Shown here: positions 1-12,454 of the stretch, piece after piece
Layout: every line of letters begins with the position of its first letter
Numbering within the stretch: the first letter of the stretch is position 1
NCBI RefSeq assembly: GCF_023278565.1
Contig: NC_064679.1
Coordinates: 372,001 to 436,000, forward strand
Direction: 5' to 3'
Length of the DNA stretch: 64,000 nt
Source: Colletotrichum lupini
Taxonomy: Eukaryota; Ascomycota; Sordariomycetes; Glomerellales; Glomerellaceae
Made by a program: the position numbers and the translations under genes
Notes under the pieces: generated by a model
Told to the model about the DNA's origin: nothing
Database searches by the model: none
The model's input: the letters and a program-made list of their open reading frames with translations, nothing else

Positions 1-157
1 GTAAAGTTGAATCTTGTTCGTCTCTATCAACAAGAGTAGGGCTTCCCGTGATGGCCTCAAGGTCTCGGGCAACCTCGTCGCGGGTAGCGATGAGACCCGC
101 GTCTGTAATAGCTGCGGCGGCGATGCCAGCCAGGAAGAGAATTGAGATAGGCTTCAT
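1..157 (-). CDS. Secreted protein, N-terminal fragment (runs off left edge)
   Basis: Reading the minus strand from an ATG at 157 gives 52 uninterrupted codons to the window edge. The protein begins MKPISILFLAGIAAAAITDA, a textbook fungal signal peptide: one Lys, a hydrophobic core, then small residues before a likely cleavage site near residue 16-20. After it comes a charged stretch (ATRDEVARDLEAITGSP) with no motif I recognise. The product is inferred to be secreted, but family and length cannot be judged because the rest is outside the window. The start is the only ATG in this frame near the signal peptide. Its promoter would lie in the gene-free stretch to the right. Confidence 0.6.
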   Translation of the reverse strand, partial: MKPISILFLAGIAAAAITDAGLIATRDEVARDLEAITGSPTLVDRDEQDSTL

Positions 158-2045
158 TGTCGTTGGAGTGAATGTGAGAGCCTTGGAGACTGGGTGAAGT
201 GGGAATACGAGATGTCAAATATCTAGAAAGACGAAAGCTGAAGTGAAAAGAAAGGAAAGCGTCCGGCGCAATGAAGCAATCTGGCAGCTGATGGTGTGAT
301 GATGGTTTCAAGGCCCAAAAGATTCATGGGAATATCCTGAGCTTTATAGAATCCATCGGTATAGAGTCGATGGACAGATATGAACATCGCAATCAGCCAC
401 ATATCGAGGTGTGCTGGCCTGACGCCCCCCACACCCCCGGTCTGTCAACTCAATCACCTACACATCGTGCCGGCGGAACCGAAGGCTGTCAAAATAATCA
501 AGATGATGTCTACAGGTCCGTGGGAAAATGGTGTGCATGCTACACAGCCATCGCGGATTTGTGTTCGTCTGGTGTCATGTAAGTGCTGCCATCCCTTCGC
601 CTGGAAAGTCTGTACGGACAATCCAAGTTCGGATTCGGCTGTAAGCGGAATTTTCTGCAACACTTTAGACGAAGCCCTTGCTTGGAGAACCAGTACGTAT
701 TGAGCAATATGGTTAGGTTGTATGATCAGCAAACCAAGCATTTGTTATTCTGCTTGGGCCGCCGGCGGGTTTGTGCCGGTTCATTTAGCATTGCCTCCAT
801 TGCTTCAAATTTCCATGGAAAACTGGGAGTGATGCGAAGCTCGTGTCGCAGATCACTGTCGCCGTGGGGAAAGCATCTGCGGAGGCCGAGGCCAGCGATT
901 GAAGTATTGAAGGTGAAGGGAATAGGCGGCCTGGGCTAACTGACTTGGTCAGTTGGCTCGTGCCGAACAGCTCTGACACCATACTACAGGAGCTAGTGAG
1001 TGAGGATATGCTGTCTCGTGTGGGCTTCCCCTTTGGGCTTTCTGAAACAGCGCTTTTTCCAGGCCATCGACAAGCGATCCTTTCAGTCTCATTTTTGAGA
1101 TGGATTAGAGTTAAAATGTTGAGTTGAATAGTTCACTGTTCATGAAATATCCATCAACTGGTCGGGCTTTGACTTAGGTACTGAAAAATTCAGACTAAGA
1201 TGTGTTGCGCGTCCCTGCTTGCTTGGACGCCCGATCCGGGCGTTCGGCCAGATCATCATCCCAGCTTCTTTTCACAGTTCTCTCTCACGGCGTCTGGAGT
1301 AATTGATTTCGATGTTGCAGGCTGTCCGATTATCCGCGAACTCTTTACCTGACGGGCTAGGAGCTTTTTTGCCGCGGAAACTAGTTGCCGTGTCTTTGTT
1401 AGCGACAAGCTAGGATTTAAGTTGTCTCAAGTAAAATGAGTGTTGAGCAGGTTTTACCGGGTGGGTTGAGCCTCTTCTATGAGCCTTGGTCTTCCAGCCA
1501 GGTGTATCCTTGCTCGAAATCTATCCCACGACCATGGAACTATCATGATGCTCTGCCGTGATCCGAGCTGCCCGCAAGTTAAGGAGAGCATCAGAGAATG
1601 TGCCCATTGTGATGAGATGAGTTCTGTTAGATCGAATGGCAGGCTGCATCTTTCTCCGCATGTGCAGAAACAGTCAGAGGAGGTGGATGAGCTCAACCGT
1701 GCGGTATTAGTCAACACTTGAGTCAGTCAGTAAGGATGACATGATCGTTGACGCTTCAACTTCATTGAGGCTGGAAAGTCACCGGTCCGTGTTTAAAAAT
1801 TCTCACGTGGCAACGATCTTCTCAATCTTCCGCGGGATCCCATGATCTGTCCCGACGGGATAGGGTACTTAGGTCTTCATCGATGCTCGGAGCTCCGAGA
1901 GTACTCATACGTGACGGCCAAGAAATCTTTCAGTGGCTCTGCATCTCGCTTTAAGAGGCAGTAGCCATTCAGATCGCCACATGATAGACGGTCTTGAGAA
2001 GAGAGCCTGCTGAGTAGAAAGAAAAGCAAGGCCGACTCTTCTTAT
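158..2045. other. Gene-free stretch between the secreted-protein gene and the first AT-rich island
   Basis: Base composition is normal here. All open frames are short, lack family motifs and overlap on both strands. I see no tRNA, repeat or transposon end until the AT-rich island starts at 2046. The left part should hold the promoter of the minus-strand secreted-protein gene. Nothing else can be supported. Confidence 0.5.
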
Positions 2046-2047
2046 TA

Positions 2048-2091
2048 AGTCGGAACACCCCCATTCGGCCACCCCCCCATTCGGCCACCCC
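2048..2091 (+). repeat. Left terminal inverted repeat of the Fot1/Pot2-type transposon
   Basis: This 44-bp repeat starts AGTCGGAACACCCCC and contains the unit ATTCGGCCACCCC twice in tandem. The right end (12455-12498) is its reverse complement apart from one extra G in a homopolymer. Unlike the transposon interior, it keeps its C+G richness and its CpA dinucleotides. Confidence 0.9.
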
Positions 2092-3845
2092 AAAAATCCC
2101 TCCTAGCTACCCTAATTAAAATCCTACCCTTAATCTATAAATAACTATAATAATTATAATTATTATCTAAATATATTCTTTTTTAATATATATATTTTTT
2201 ATTATATTATAATATCGTATATTAAAAATAAAGTTATTTAAGTACTCGAGGTAATTAAAAATAGTACTTTAATTAAAAAGGCCTCGATTAAGTTCGGAGT
2301 TCTAAGGATTATATTTTAGAATTATTAATAAGGTTAATAAGCTAGGGTAATCGCTTTTATAAATTAATAAAGACTTCCCCCTTAATAAAAAAATAAGCTA
2401 GCTAAATAAGTTTATATTTAATATACTCTAAGAGTTATATTAATTTATAAATAAGTTAAGGAATTTATTAAATAAGTTTTATAAGCCTAGGGGGATAATT
2501 ATTTTTTTAAAAAGAGATAAATAAATACTTTTTTAAAAAAGAACTTATTTATTAAGGTTTAAAAAAGTCGTTTTATAAATTTAAAGTGTATTAATAAAGT
2601 AATTACTAAAGTAATTAAGCCTTAGTTCTAAATACTTAATATACTAAAGATTAAGGATATTAAATAGGTTAATAAATATAATATAAATAAGATTAATATC
2701 CTTAAGGGTAAGGGATTTAATAAGCTAGTCTTAAGCATAGCTAAGGCTAATATAATATAAAAAAAAGAACTTAAATTGCGTTCTTAGATCTTTATTATTA
2801 AGTATATTTTTATTAATAATATAACTATTAAACTATTACTAATCTATAAAAGAAAGTCGGTTTAATAATAGTAGTTCCCCTTTAAGCTTAAGGATCTCGA
2901 TAGTTAAGAGTTTATAATAATAAATAATAAGTAAATTATAAACTAAATTATTTTTATATAGTTAAGGGTAGTCTTTTTATTATAAACTAAGCCCCCCCTA
3001 ACTAAGGGACTTAACTTATATTTAGAACCTCGACTATTAATTCTAAATAAGTATAGGAGTTATATAATAATAAAATTTATATAAGAATATATTACGAAGG
3101 TAACTTTGTTTACCTTATTATTCGCCTTATTATCAATATTACGTAAGCAAACTATGTACCATATTAATCTACGATTTCTATAGATTATTATAAGTATTGA
3201 TTATATAAGTAATACTGCTTATATAAGCTTACGTGAGCAATGGAAAGTACTAGAAAGTAACTAAATAATCTAGAATTTACTCGAGGCGGAATTACGTACT
3301 ACGATTACGTATTTACTTATGTATATGCTTATTAATTATATTATAATTAATAAGTAATAAAATATTCTAGTAGGAGGTTTTTATACCTATATATAGGCGT
3401 GTATTTACTTACCTAGACCTTTCGTTAAGCAAGTAACTTCTTATATAGTAATTTAACTATATTACTCTCTTTATTACAAAAACCTCTTTTATATACGCTT
3501 ATTTCCCCTATATTTATATATTCTTGCTTCTATATAAATATTTACTTTCTATATTCTTTATAAGAATATCCCGCATTACCTTGTTAAAGCTATACGTACT
3601 AGAGAATATTATATTAATAACGTCTATTTATTATTCTTATTACTATATACTTCTTATATCCTTTAGTTATTAAATATAGCTATCTTTAGTCTTATTAAAA
3701 CCTATTATAAAAAGGAGCTTAGTAAGGAGGATATAGTAAATAATTTTATTATTATTAAAAAGCGGTATTTCTTAGCTTATTATATTATAACTTATTTATT
3801 TAGTTTAATAAGGGATAATATACGAAGTAGTTAGAAAATAACTAG

Positions 3846-3850
3846 CTTAT
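3846..3850. other. Target-site duplication CTTAT, left copy (right copy 11890-11894)
   Basis: CTTAT directly precedes the 5' LTR and directly follows the 3' LTR. A 5-bp duplication is normal for Ty3/gypsy integrases and shows that both ends of the insertion are intact. Confidence 0.8.
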
Positions 3851-4040
3851 TATAATAGATTCGGGATGCGGCCGGCGATAGGACGCCGATAACTTAGCGA
3901 CTAGTATACGGATCTTATTATAAAAGAACTTTTTAAAAAGCAGAGCCCTTATAAAGGACTTTATAAGCTTTAGTTTTATAATATACCTATACTTATATTA
4001 TAACCTCGTTAATTAAGTACTTATAGCCTAATCTTTTATA
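3851..4040 (+). repeat. 5' LTR of the gypsy element
   Basis: Direct repeat of 11700-11889 with equal length and no indels. By hand count the two copies differ at about 18 sites, all of them C/T or G/A transitions. That pattern is expected if the LTRs were identical at insertion and later diverged only by RIP-type mutation. Confidence 0.85.
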
Positions 4041-4589
4041 ATTCTGAAGCTTTTATTTTTATAAAGTAATTAGTATAAGTAATAATAAATTATAAAAACG
4101 AACGGAACGTTAACAAAACGATACTTAGTTATTAATAAAAAGCTGTTAGTATTAACGAGCTATAACTATCCGGAGTTAATTACTTAACCTTATTCTGTCC
4201 GGGAGAACGAGCCTATTATAGGGCGAGTCCTACTTAAATACTAGCGTTTATAAAAGAGCTAGACGAAGAAGATAATTAGGGTAAATTATTCTTATAAATT
4301 AGTTACCCCGTTAATACCCTAAAGACCTTATTTATTATAAATAGGGCGTTTATTAGTAATTAATCGCCGGATATACGAGGTTAAAGTGTGTATAAAGGCG
4401 CGGGTAGTATTAAAATAGCTAGTTTAGTAGACCCTATAGGCCTAATAATAACCTATTTCTATAAAATAATAGAAATAATAATTAAAGATTAAAACTAAAA
4501 ACGGCGTTAATACGAGGAGCTCGTTTAATAGCTTACTAAGTAGCTAGCGACGCGTCTAAGTTAATAAAAATATAAAAAGCCTTTTTTTT

Positions 4590-7500
4590 ATAATTATAAA
4601 CCGATTAAAAAAGAGTTTACGAGTACTTAGGTAGTAGATTAGATTATTATTATAGAAGTAAGTAATAAGCTTTATATAAAAAGTATTATAAAATAGTATA
4701 TTAAATAGGCCCTATTTAAAATATCCTTATTATTATAAACGTAATAGCGTAATTATAAAAAGAGCCTCTAGGATCCCCTCTCTTAGGGCGACTTCTTAGC
4801 GTTTATTTATTAATAATACGTAAACCCCGAGACTTAAGAACGGGAATATTATAGAGAGCTAAGAACGAAGAGGCTAAAAGAGGGCTAGACCCCTACCTAG
4901 TTCTTTATTAAATAGTTAGCGATCTATTATAACTTAAGTATAAAAAATATAAAGAATTCGAAAGTAGAAGTATATTAGTTCTTTTTTAAATTACTATCTT
5001 AGCTATAGGACGATTTAATTTATTATAAAGTCTTAATTAAGAAAGTACGTAATATAGCTTACGAAGTTAATAAATTATAATTATTAAATTAGTAAAAGGG
5101 CGGCGACTAGTTATAAAAAGATAGTAAAAAGAGGCTATATCCGTTATTAAAATAACCGCGTCGAATATCCCCCTTTTATAAAAAAAAGAGTAAGGAGAGC
5201 TCTAAAGGGCTAGGCTCTAGGGACTTACTAAGAGTAATATTATAAAAGTTATATAATAAAAATACTTATGCTAAGCTATTATAAAAGCGTTGTAATAATA
5301 ATATTAAGTACTTTACGTATAATAAAATAGGCTATATATTTAATAAATATTAAAAAAATAAGTCGGGAAATAGGGGCGACGATAAGCCGACGTACCCCCG
5401 ATCGAAGTTAATATTAGTAACTATTTAACGGGTTATTACTAAGCCAAGAGTTATAGAGGTTAATTCGTTAAAAAACGAGTAAATATAAGTAATATACTTA
5501 ATATACTTATACTAAGTATTAAAAAAGTATTAATAAGAATAATTACGAAGGGTAGGGCGATAGTTTTGCGAGGTATTATTAAAAAGCTAATAAAAGTTAA
5601 TATAAATATATACTCCGAGATAGATATTATTAATACTAGGCTCGTAACCTACTTAGGGTTAACCCTAGCTACTACTATAGCTCCTTTATTAAAGGACTTT
5701 TAGGGTAAAACTATAGGCTAAGGAAAAGCTTATTAATTAACGCTCTTTTTTATTAACTACTATAAGTAGCTAAAGAAGATTTAGTAACTATTTACCGTAG
5801 TTAATAAGGATAAAAAAATAATAAACCTCTTATTATTATAACTATTAATAAGCTAAGAAAGTATTCGTATTAATATAGCGACGAATATATAATTATACGA
5901 GCCTATTTTAGTTACCGAACTAGAGGTAATAGTTTATAATATTGTTAAGAATTACGAGAGGGCGTATATATTATATATCGCTATTATAAGAAGTATTATA
6001 GAGGTAACGGAGACTAAACTACGAGGGGGTCTATTACTAAAACTTTAATTAGAAATAAAAACGTTTAACGAGTAGTTAGCAAAGGGACCGTAGTTATATA
6101 GCGGGGTAGAATACTTTATTAACTTAGTTCTAAGTACTAAACTACTGTATAGTCCTATTTATTTATTAAATAAGAAATAACTTAATAAGCTTCGCGCATA
6201 TATTACTAAGAACTTAGTAAATAGTCGTATTATACTTTTAGTTAATAAGGCTAGGGCACCGATCCTTTTTATATTAAAAAAGGACGGTACGCTATGCTTT
6301 TATATAAATTACTACGAGCTAAATAAAGTAATTATAAAGAATTAATACTTACTACTACTTATTAGCGAGCTCCTAAATAAGCTTTATAAAGCGAAATAGA
6401 TCTTAAAAATAGATATTAAGGATACTTATTACTATATCTAAATTAAAAAAAAAGACCGATAGAAAATAGCGTTCCGGAGCCGATACGGTTATTTTGAGTA
6501 TATTATTATACCTTTCGGGCTAACGAACGCACCCGCAACGTTCTAGGCATATATTTACCGAGCGCTAGCTAATTTACTAAATACTTATTATATAGTATAT
6601 ATAAATAATTTAATAATCTACTTAATAATAAAGGAGTAGTATATAGAGGATATTAAAAAGGTCCTCTAACGTCTACGTTTATACAGGCTTTTTACTAAAC
6701 TATTAAAGTACTCGTTTTATTAAAAAAGGGTCGAGTTCTTAAGTTATATCATTATATTAAAAGGAATCGAGATAGACTCGTTACGAGTACGAACGATTAC
6801 TAACTAAAAGGCGCTAGAGTTTATTAAGGATATTTAAGTATTCTTAGGGTTCTATAACTTCTATTAGAAGTTTATTACTAAATACTCGGGTATTATTATA
6901 CTAATAATAATATTATTAAAAATAGAAAAGGGGTAAATAAGGGACTTTTAGTAGACTAAAGAAGTAGATAAGGCGTTTAATTAATTAAAGGTCGCTTTTA
7001 CTTTAGTAACTATACTTATATATTAAAACTTATAATATATTATATAAGTAAAAACCGACGCTTCGGTTAAAGCTATTGCGGTAATCTTATTATAATAAGC
7101 TAATAAAAAATAGCGACCCGTTACTTATTAATTATAAAAGCTTATAGATACGGAGTAATAATAAGCTATGGGCTAATAAGAACTACTTATTATAATAAAA
7201 GGGCTAGAGTACTAGGCTTACTATTTCTAAGGCCTTTTATAAAAGTTTATAGTCCTAACGGATTATTAAGTACTTAAGGGAGTAATTAGCGCACTAGCAC
7301 GGGACCTTTAGAAAAAGCTCGTAAAATAAGTATATAAACTATTAATATTTAATTTTAACTTAAAATACTAGCTAAAGAAAACGAACCCGGCGGACGGTTT
7401 ATTTAAAAAGTTAGATTATATAGAGAGGGAAGTGCTTTATAAAAACGTCTTCTTTACGCTAGTTTAGAAGCTATGTTTTATTAATAAACTACTACCCAAC

Positions 7501-8900
7501 GTCTAGTAAAGGATAATTAACCTAAAAAAATAAAATAATACTACTAAAGTATATATTTAAGTAGTTAAGGCCTCCCTTTGCGATCCTAGCTAGATATTAA
7601 CTAGCTCTAAGGATAGGGAATCCTCTTTTTTATATTAATAACGTATTATAGGGCGTATTAATAAAATAGTAATAGTTATTATTATAACGACTCGAGGTAA
7701 GAAAGTAAAAGAGTTATTAATAAACGCTCGTTAACGGTCTAGTAAGGATAAAAAGGAGTTAGATAGAGCTAGGGTTATTATATTAAAATAGTATATCTTA
7801 CGCCCTATTATAAAAGAGCTTATAAAGGGCAAAACGGTATTCGCTTCTCGTTTTTTATTAAAAATTAAAGAGCTCGTTAGAGGATTATAAGCTAAAGATA
7901 AGTTTTATATATTATAATTAGTAAGAGTTTGCGCTATAGCTAGCGAGCTAAGAGTATATTTATTTAATAAATAAGGTATACTATTTTTTAAAAAAAGACT
8001 TATTATTTTTTAGGTAGAGTCTTTTTAAATAAAGATCTTTTACTAATATTACGACGATTATAAGGTAGGTTATATAGGAGCTATAAAAACTCTCGAGCTA
8101 ATCTAAAAAAAGTTCTATTAAGAAGATATTTAATAAGATATCTAAAAATACGTTAAGAACTATAAGTATTATTTAAGAGTTATAACTTTAAAATATAAGC
8201 TATATAGGTAGCTATAGTTATTATTACTACCCTTATACTTATTTTAAGAAATATTTATAAACTTTATTACGGGGCTATCGCTAAGCGCTCGTAATAACGG
8301 TATAAAGTACGATAATATTTTAGTTATTATTTATTATATAATAAAGTTCGCGAAGTTCTTACTTACTATTAAGACACTTAATATAGTATAAATAATAAAT
8401 ATCCTATACTAAGAGGTCGAATATAAGTTCGGTACGCTTAAAAGTATTATTATAAATAAAAATAAGCTCTTTATAAGCGTATTTTAAGAAGAGTTTACTA
8501 AGGAACGGGCGATACGTTACTAACTATTTATTACGTATTATTTATAAACGGACGGCTAAACGGAGCGAACTTATTAAATATTAAAAAAGTATTTAAGGAT
8601 TTATACTAAGGGCTCGCTAAATAAGTAAGTAGCGTAGCTAGAGGAGGCTAAGTTTATATATAATAATAACTAATACTCTATTATAAAAGTATCCCTGTAT
8701 ATAGTATTATATAACTATTACCCTAGGTGCGTTAAATATATACCTAATTATAAGGTTATAGTCTAGGGGGTTTAGGAAAGGGTTTAGAAAATTAGGGAAA
8801 TTAGGGCCTAGGCTACGTAAGCGTAGGTATAAGCCTTTAAGAGCTAAGTAGCTTATTATAATAAAAGATATATCCTAAAAGAGTTTAATTATAAAGAGGT
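4590..8900 (+). pseudogene. Degenerate gypsy gag-pol
   Basis: The plus-strand remnants, in order, are as follows. A Cys/His-knuckle-like segment lies at about 5290-5350, with several Cys and His codons changed to Tyr. A protease-like segment (YSEIDIINT) is at about 5605. Reverse transcriptase includes KIDIKDTYYYI (about 6404-6440), IIIPFGLTNAPATF (about 6505-6546) and YINNLIIY (about 6599-6622), the last at the catalytic Tyr-x-Asp-Asp position with both Asp read as Asn. An RNase H segment (VKTDASVKAIA) is at 7048-7080. An integrase-core segment (FITGLSLSAR, then NGIKYDNILV) is at about 8262-8325. Many TAA and TAG codons sit where Gln or Trp codons would be. The element cannot encode active enzymes. 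Start and end are approximate. Confidence 0.8.
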
Positions 8901-9879
8901 CGTTAGCTTATTAATGAAGAATATATAATTTAAAAATAATAAACTAGCGCCGAGATATATTAAAATAATAATAGCTAAAAGGGTAGAGAAATAGGCTTAT
9001 TAAGTATATTTATTAAAGTAATATTAGAGAATATATAATATTTTCTTAGTTTCTTAGCTTAAGTTATAAAAAGATTACCGAACGGTTAGTAATTAAATAG
9101 CAAATCTCCCGGAGTTAGAGGATAAGTAAGACGTTTAGGAAGTTAAAGAAATCGTTATAATATAAAATAAGAGAGGAAACTTATAATATCTCGTTAAATA
9201 AGCTAAGTAGTTTATTAAATATAATATATAAGAGCTTATTAAGTATTTTAAAGGGGTAGCGGAAGTAGTTAATAAATTCGAACGTTATAAGAAAAGGGTA
9301 TATATAAAATAGGATAATAAACGTTAAGTTTATAATAAAAAGTCGCCGAAAATAAGTTAATTAATAATATATTATACAACCCTTTTTATTTAGCTTAGCG
9401 CAATCCTTAAGAAAAAAATATAATATTATAACCCTTAGTAATACGTCGCTAAGAGATTACTAAGATCTAGCTACGTAAAAAGAGTAACCTATGTAATATT
9501 AATAATAATAATAGTAGCTCTAGTATATACTTCTAAAGCTTAATAATTAGTAATAATAATTTATTTAGTAAGCAAGAAGCGGAGAGGCTTTATATATATA
9601 CTTAACTAATTACTTAAAATAAAGCCGTTAACTTTATTAATATTATAATAAGTAAAAAAAAGCGGTTAAAGTTACGTAGAGTATTATATATATTAATAAT
9701 AGCGGTTCGTAGAGCGTTTACTACTTAGTTATTATTAAAAGCTATAATAAAAAATATAACGGGAGCTATAATAAGAAGTATAATAAGAGTTATAATAAAA
9801 AGTAAAATAAGAGGCGAAATAGGGGCTATAATGCTATTATTATTAATAATAAGTCGGGGATAGGGGACGTTATCCGAGG

Positions 9880-11060
9880 TAACGCTCTTATAATCCTAGT
9901 CGAGCTAAGGGACCTTAATAATATTAATATTTATAAAGAACTTATTAACGTCGAACTACTTATTATAACCCGTAGCTTTAACTTTAGTACGAGTAATAGC
10001 CTTATTAAGCCGTTATAAAGCCTTTATTTAGAGCGAGAGGAGCGTAATACTAGCCTTATTAAGATTTAAAATAATATAACTAAGGGCTAGAGCACCCTTA
10101 TTTATGTTAAAAAGAGCGTTATAAGTAGGGGTTAGCGAGTTATTAATATTAAAATAGTAGCGCTTATTATAATACTAAAAAAGAAAATTCTCTAAGTCGT
10201 TACTAAGCTCTTTAAATTTAGTATCCTCGCGCTAAGACTTATTAAACTTAAACCTAAAATCGTCCCGCTCGTTATTATTATTAAGAATATAGTTAATAAT
10301 AAGAGTACGCTTTTTAACAAAAATCCGAGTCTTAGGACTATAGGAAATAGGAGTAGTACTATATATAATAATAATATAAGTAAGTACTTTATTTACTAAG
10401 AACTTAGTAATATATTTATAAAAAGTAGGGAAAGTAAAAAACTCCTAAATATATATAATAATAACGCCCTTAGGAGTCTTTTTATAATACTAAGCTAGAG
10501 TATTAAGGTTATTTTATAAAGTAATCGTACGGCTATTATTATAAAAATAAGCTAACTAGAGGCGACTAAAGCGAGAGATAATCTTAGTCTTATTATTAGT
10601 ATTAAAGATACTAACTTAAGAAAAAAAATCTAAATTAGTAAAAAAAATTTACTAAACGATTACTAACGACTTATTATAATCGAGATTAATAAGTTTAAAT
10701 ACTCGTAGTTAATAATAAGCTCCTAGAGAGTAGCCTATTTAAAATAGACCTTTTTTACCTTACTACCCGCTAATAAGTTAATAATATAAGTAGCGACCTT
10801 TTTTTATATACTAATAATATAGTTAAAAGTATAAAAAACGTAGCTACGTTTATAAGAGTTAAGGCTACTTTGCTCCTCGGTATTACGGAACTTTATAAGG
10901 GTATTTTAAGTAAACTAAGCGGCGCTATATAACTCCTTAAGAACCTAAAAAATATCGTTAGCTAATATTTCGGTAATAAATTAGCGAGGACTCGACGACT
11001 TATAATAAAATACTTTTTTTTATTAATTTAATAAATAATATACTTAGCGACGTGAGCGTT
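9880..11060 (-). pseudogene. Antisense degenerate frame inside the gypsy element, gag-like, unassigned
   Basis: Between integrase and the 3' LTR, one minus-strand frame reads as protein-like sequence for roughly 1.1 kb. The segment I translated codon by codon (about 9880-10760) is interrupted only by TAG or TAA codons, as RIP of CAG or CAA would give. Visible stretches include ILANDIF (about 10960), EFFTFPTFYKYITKFL, RDDFRFKFNKS and TKFKELSNDLENFLF (about 10190-10290). A Lys/Tyr/Asn/Ser-rich low-complexity tract lies on the plus strand nearby at 9740-9830. The composition and spacing look gag-like to me, but I cannot name a family. It may be an antisense ORF of the element or part of another element inserted in reverse. 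Confidence 0.4.
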
Positions 11061-11685
11061 AGTAATATAAACGAGCTCGTTAATATCGTAATATAAGCTA
11101 GCTAAGTAGTATATATAGGGAGTACCGCCGCGGAGACTACGGAAACCCTTTTTAAAATTATATTTTATATTAAGTATATCCTAGATATATAAAATAATAA
11201 ATATTTTAGTAAATACTTAGCGATAGTATAGTAAGAGAGTCGTAATTAAGAAATAATGCGGAATTAAAATATCGTAAAAAGAAAAGTATAGTTATATAAA
11301 AAAGAATTCGTAAAACGGTCGCTAAATAAAAAGAGAGAAGAAAAAGTAAATACGTAACTAGTAATAGGGAAAAAATCTTTTACTATACTTAATAGCTTAG
11401 TAATAATAATAACTATAAAGTTAAGCGGGTTCTTATATATTACGACGGTCGGAATATTTTATTATAAATATATACTACTAACTTAGTAACTAGTTAGCGC
11501 GCTATTACTAAATAATAATAATAAGGTATTTATTAAATAAGGAGATAGGAGTAATACCTTGTTCTTAAGTAAGAAAGGATATTATTAACGCCTTACGGAA
11601 TTTATTATAAATAACGATATTAATAGCTTTATTATTAGTATTAAAAAAAGATATTATATAATAACTTTAGGGACTAAAGTTACGT

Positions 11686-11699
11686 AAGGGGGGAGTAAT
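11686..11699 (+). other. Polypurine tract (plus-strand primer site) of the gypsy element
   Basis: AAGGGGGGAGTAAT sits directly against the 3' LTR, where LTR retrotransposons carry the RNase-H-resistant purine tract that primes plus-strand DNA. Its survival in an otherwise mutated region fits its lack of CpA and TpG sites. Confidence 0.7.
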
Positions 11700-11889
11700 T
11701 ATAATAAATTCGGGATACGGCCGGTAATAAGACGCCGATAACTTAGTAACTAGTATATAGATCTTATTATAAAAGAACTTTTTAAAAAGTAGAGCCCTTA
11801 TAAAGGACTTTATAAGCTTTAGTCTTATAATATACTTATACTTATATTATAGCCTCGCTAGTTAAGTGCTCATAGCCTAATCTCTTATA
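11700..11889 (+). repeat. 3' LTR of the gypsy element
   Basis: Direct repeat of 3851-4040. It is preceded by the polypurine tract at 11686-11695 and followed by the CTTAT target duplication. Neither copy is uniformly the more mutated one: each keeps some ancestral C or G at sites where the other has T or A. Confidence 0.85.
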
Positions 11890-12454
11890 CTTATAGCTAC
11901 TTAATATAACTATACTTCTTAATAATCCTATAGTATTATTTAGCTTAGCTATATTATTAAATAATATTATTAAAACTAAGTAAATAACTATTAATATTAC
12001 TAAAGTCGTTAATTAGACCTTTATAGCGTTTATTATTAACTAATTAATTCTTAAGAAAACTAGCGATTTTTATAAATAACTAAGGCTATTTATAAAGCTT
12101 AGGCCTAATTATAATACTTAACGCCTACTTTTTTATAAAGTTAAAAAAGCTTTTAATAAGAAGTCCTTTTAATTAACCTTATTTTAATAATAAATTCGAG
12201 TTTTAAAAGCTAAAGTTAAGCGCATAGTTTTTAAAAAAAAAAAAGAGTATTTAAATAGACTTAAATACTAAGTTTATTAATATTAAGGATATATAAAGGG
12301 CTTAAAAAGACGTTAATAATCGTTTAATTAGTCTTAATTAAATCGTAAAGGTTAAATTACTTAGTAAGGGTAGTAGCTATATTATAGTAGTAGTAGAAAG
12401 TAGTTAATTAATTAACTATAGTTAGTAGCGATGTGCCTAGATATACTTTTAATA

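Larger units (their letters stand above)
3851..11889 (+). mobile_element. Ty3/gypsy LTR retrotransposon, full length, heavily RIP-mutated
   Basis: Two 190-bp direct repeats (3851-4040 and 11700-11889) bound the element. Outside them is a perfect 5-bp target duplication, CTTAT, at 3846-3850 and 11890-11894. The LTRs begin TATAAT and end TTATA, which fits canonical TG...CA ends after C-to-T and G-to-A changes. A polypurine tract (AAGGGGGGAG) precedes the 3' LTR. The plus-strand order protease, reverse transcriptase, RNase H, integrase is that of Ty3/gypsy elements. The length of 8.04 kb is long for the group. About 2.3 kb between integrase and the polypurine tract is not normal gypsy coding sequence and includes an antisense gag-like frame. 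Confidence 0.88.
2280..12210 (+). pseudogene. Degenerate Fot1/Pot2-like transposase, interrupted by the gypsy insertion
   Basis: The frame is split. The N-terminal and catalytic parts lie at about 2280-3845 and the C-terminal tail at about 11895-12210. Recognisable segments in order are YNINK...LKGKGFNKLVLSIA (about 2677-2735; the family has a Met-Asp-Glu motif with the catalytic Asp here), a segment matching the family's Ile/Phe-Lys-Gly-Lys and Gln-Gln-Trp-Phe region (about 2840-2890), LLNIAIFSLIKTYYKKEL, and LFSLIRDNIRSS. Just after the last the family has a conserved Gly-Leu, and the gypsy element is inserted there. Catalytic Asp codons are changed to Asn and many Gln codons read as stops, so no functional transposase can be made. 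The start of the frame is approximate. Confidence 0.7.
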
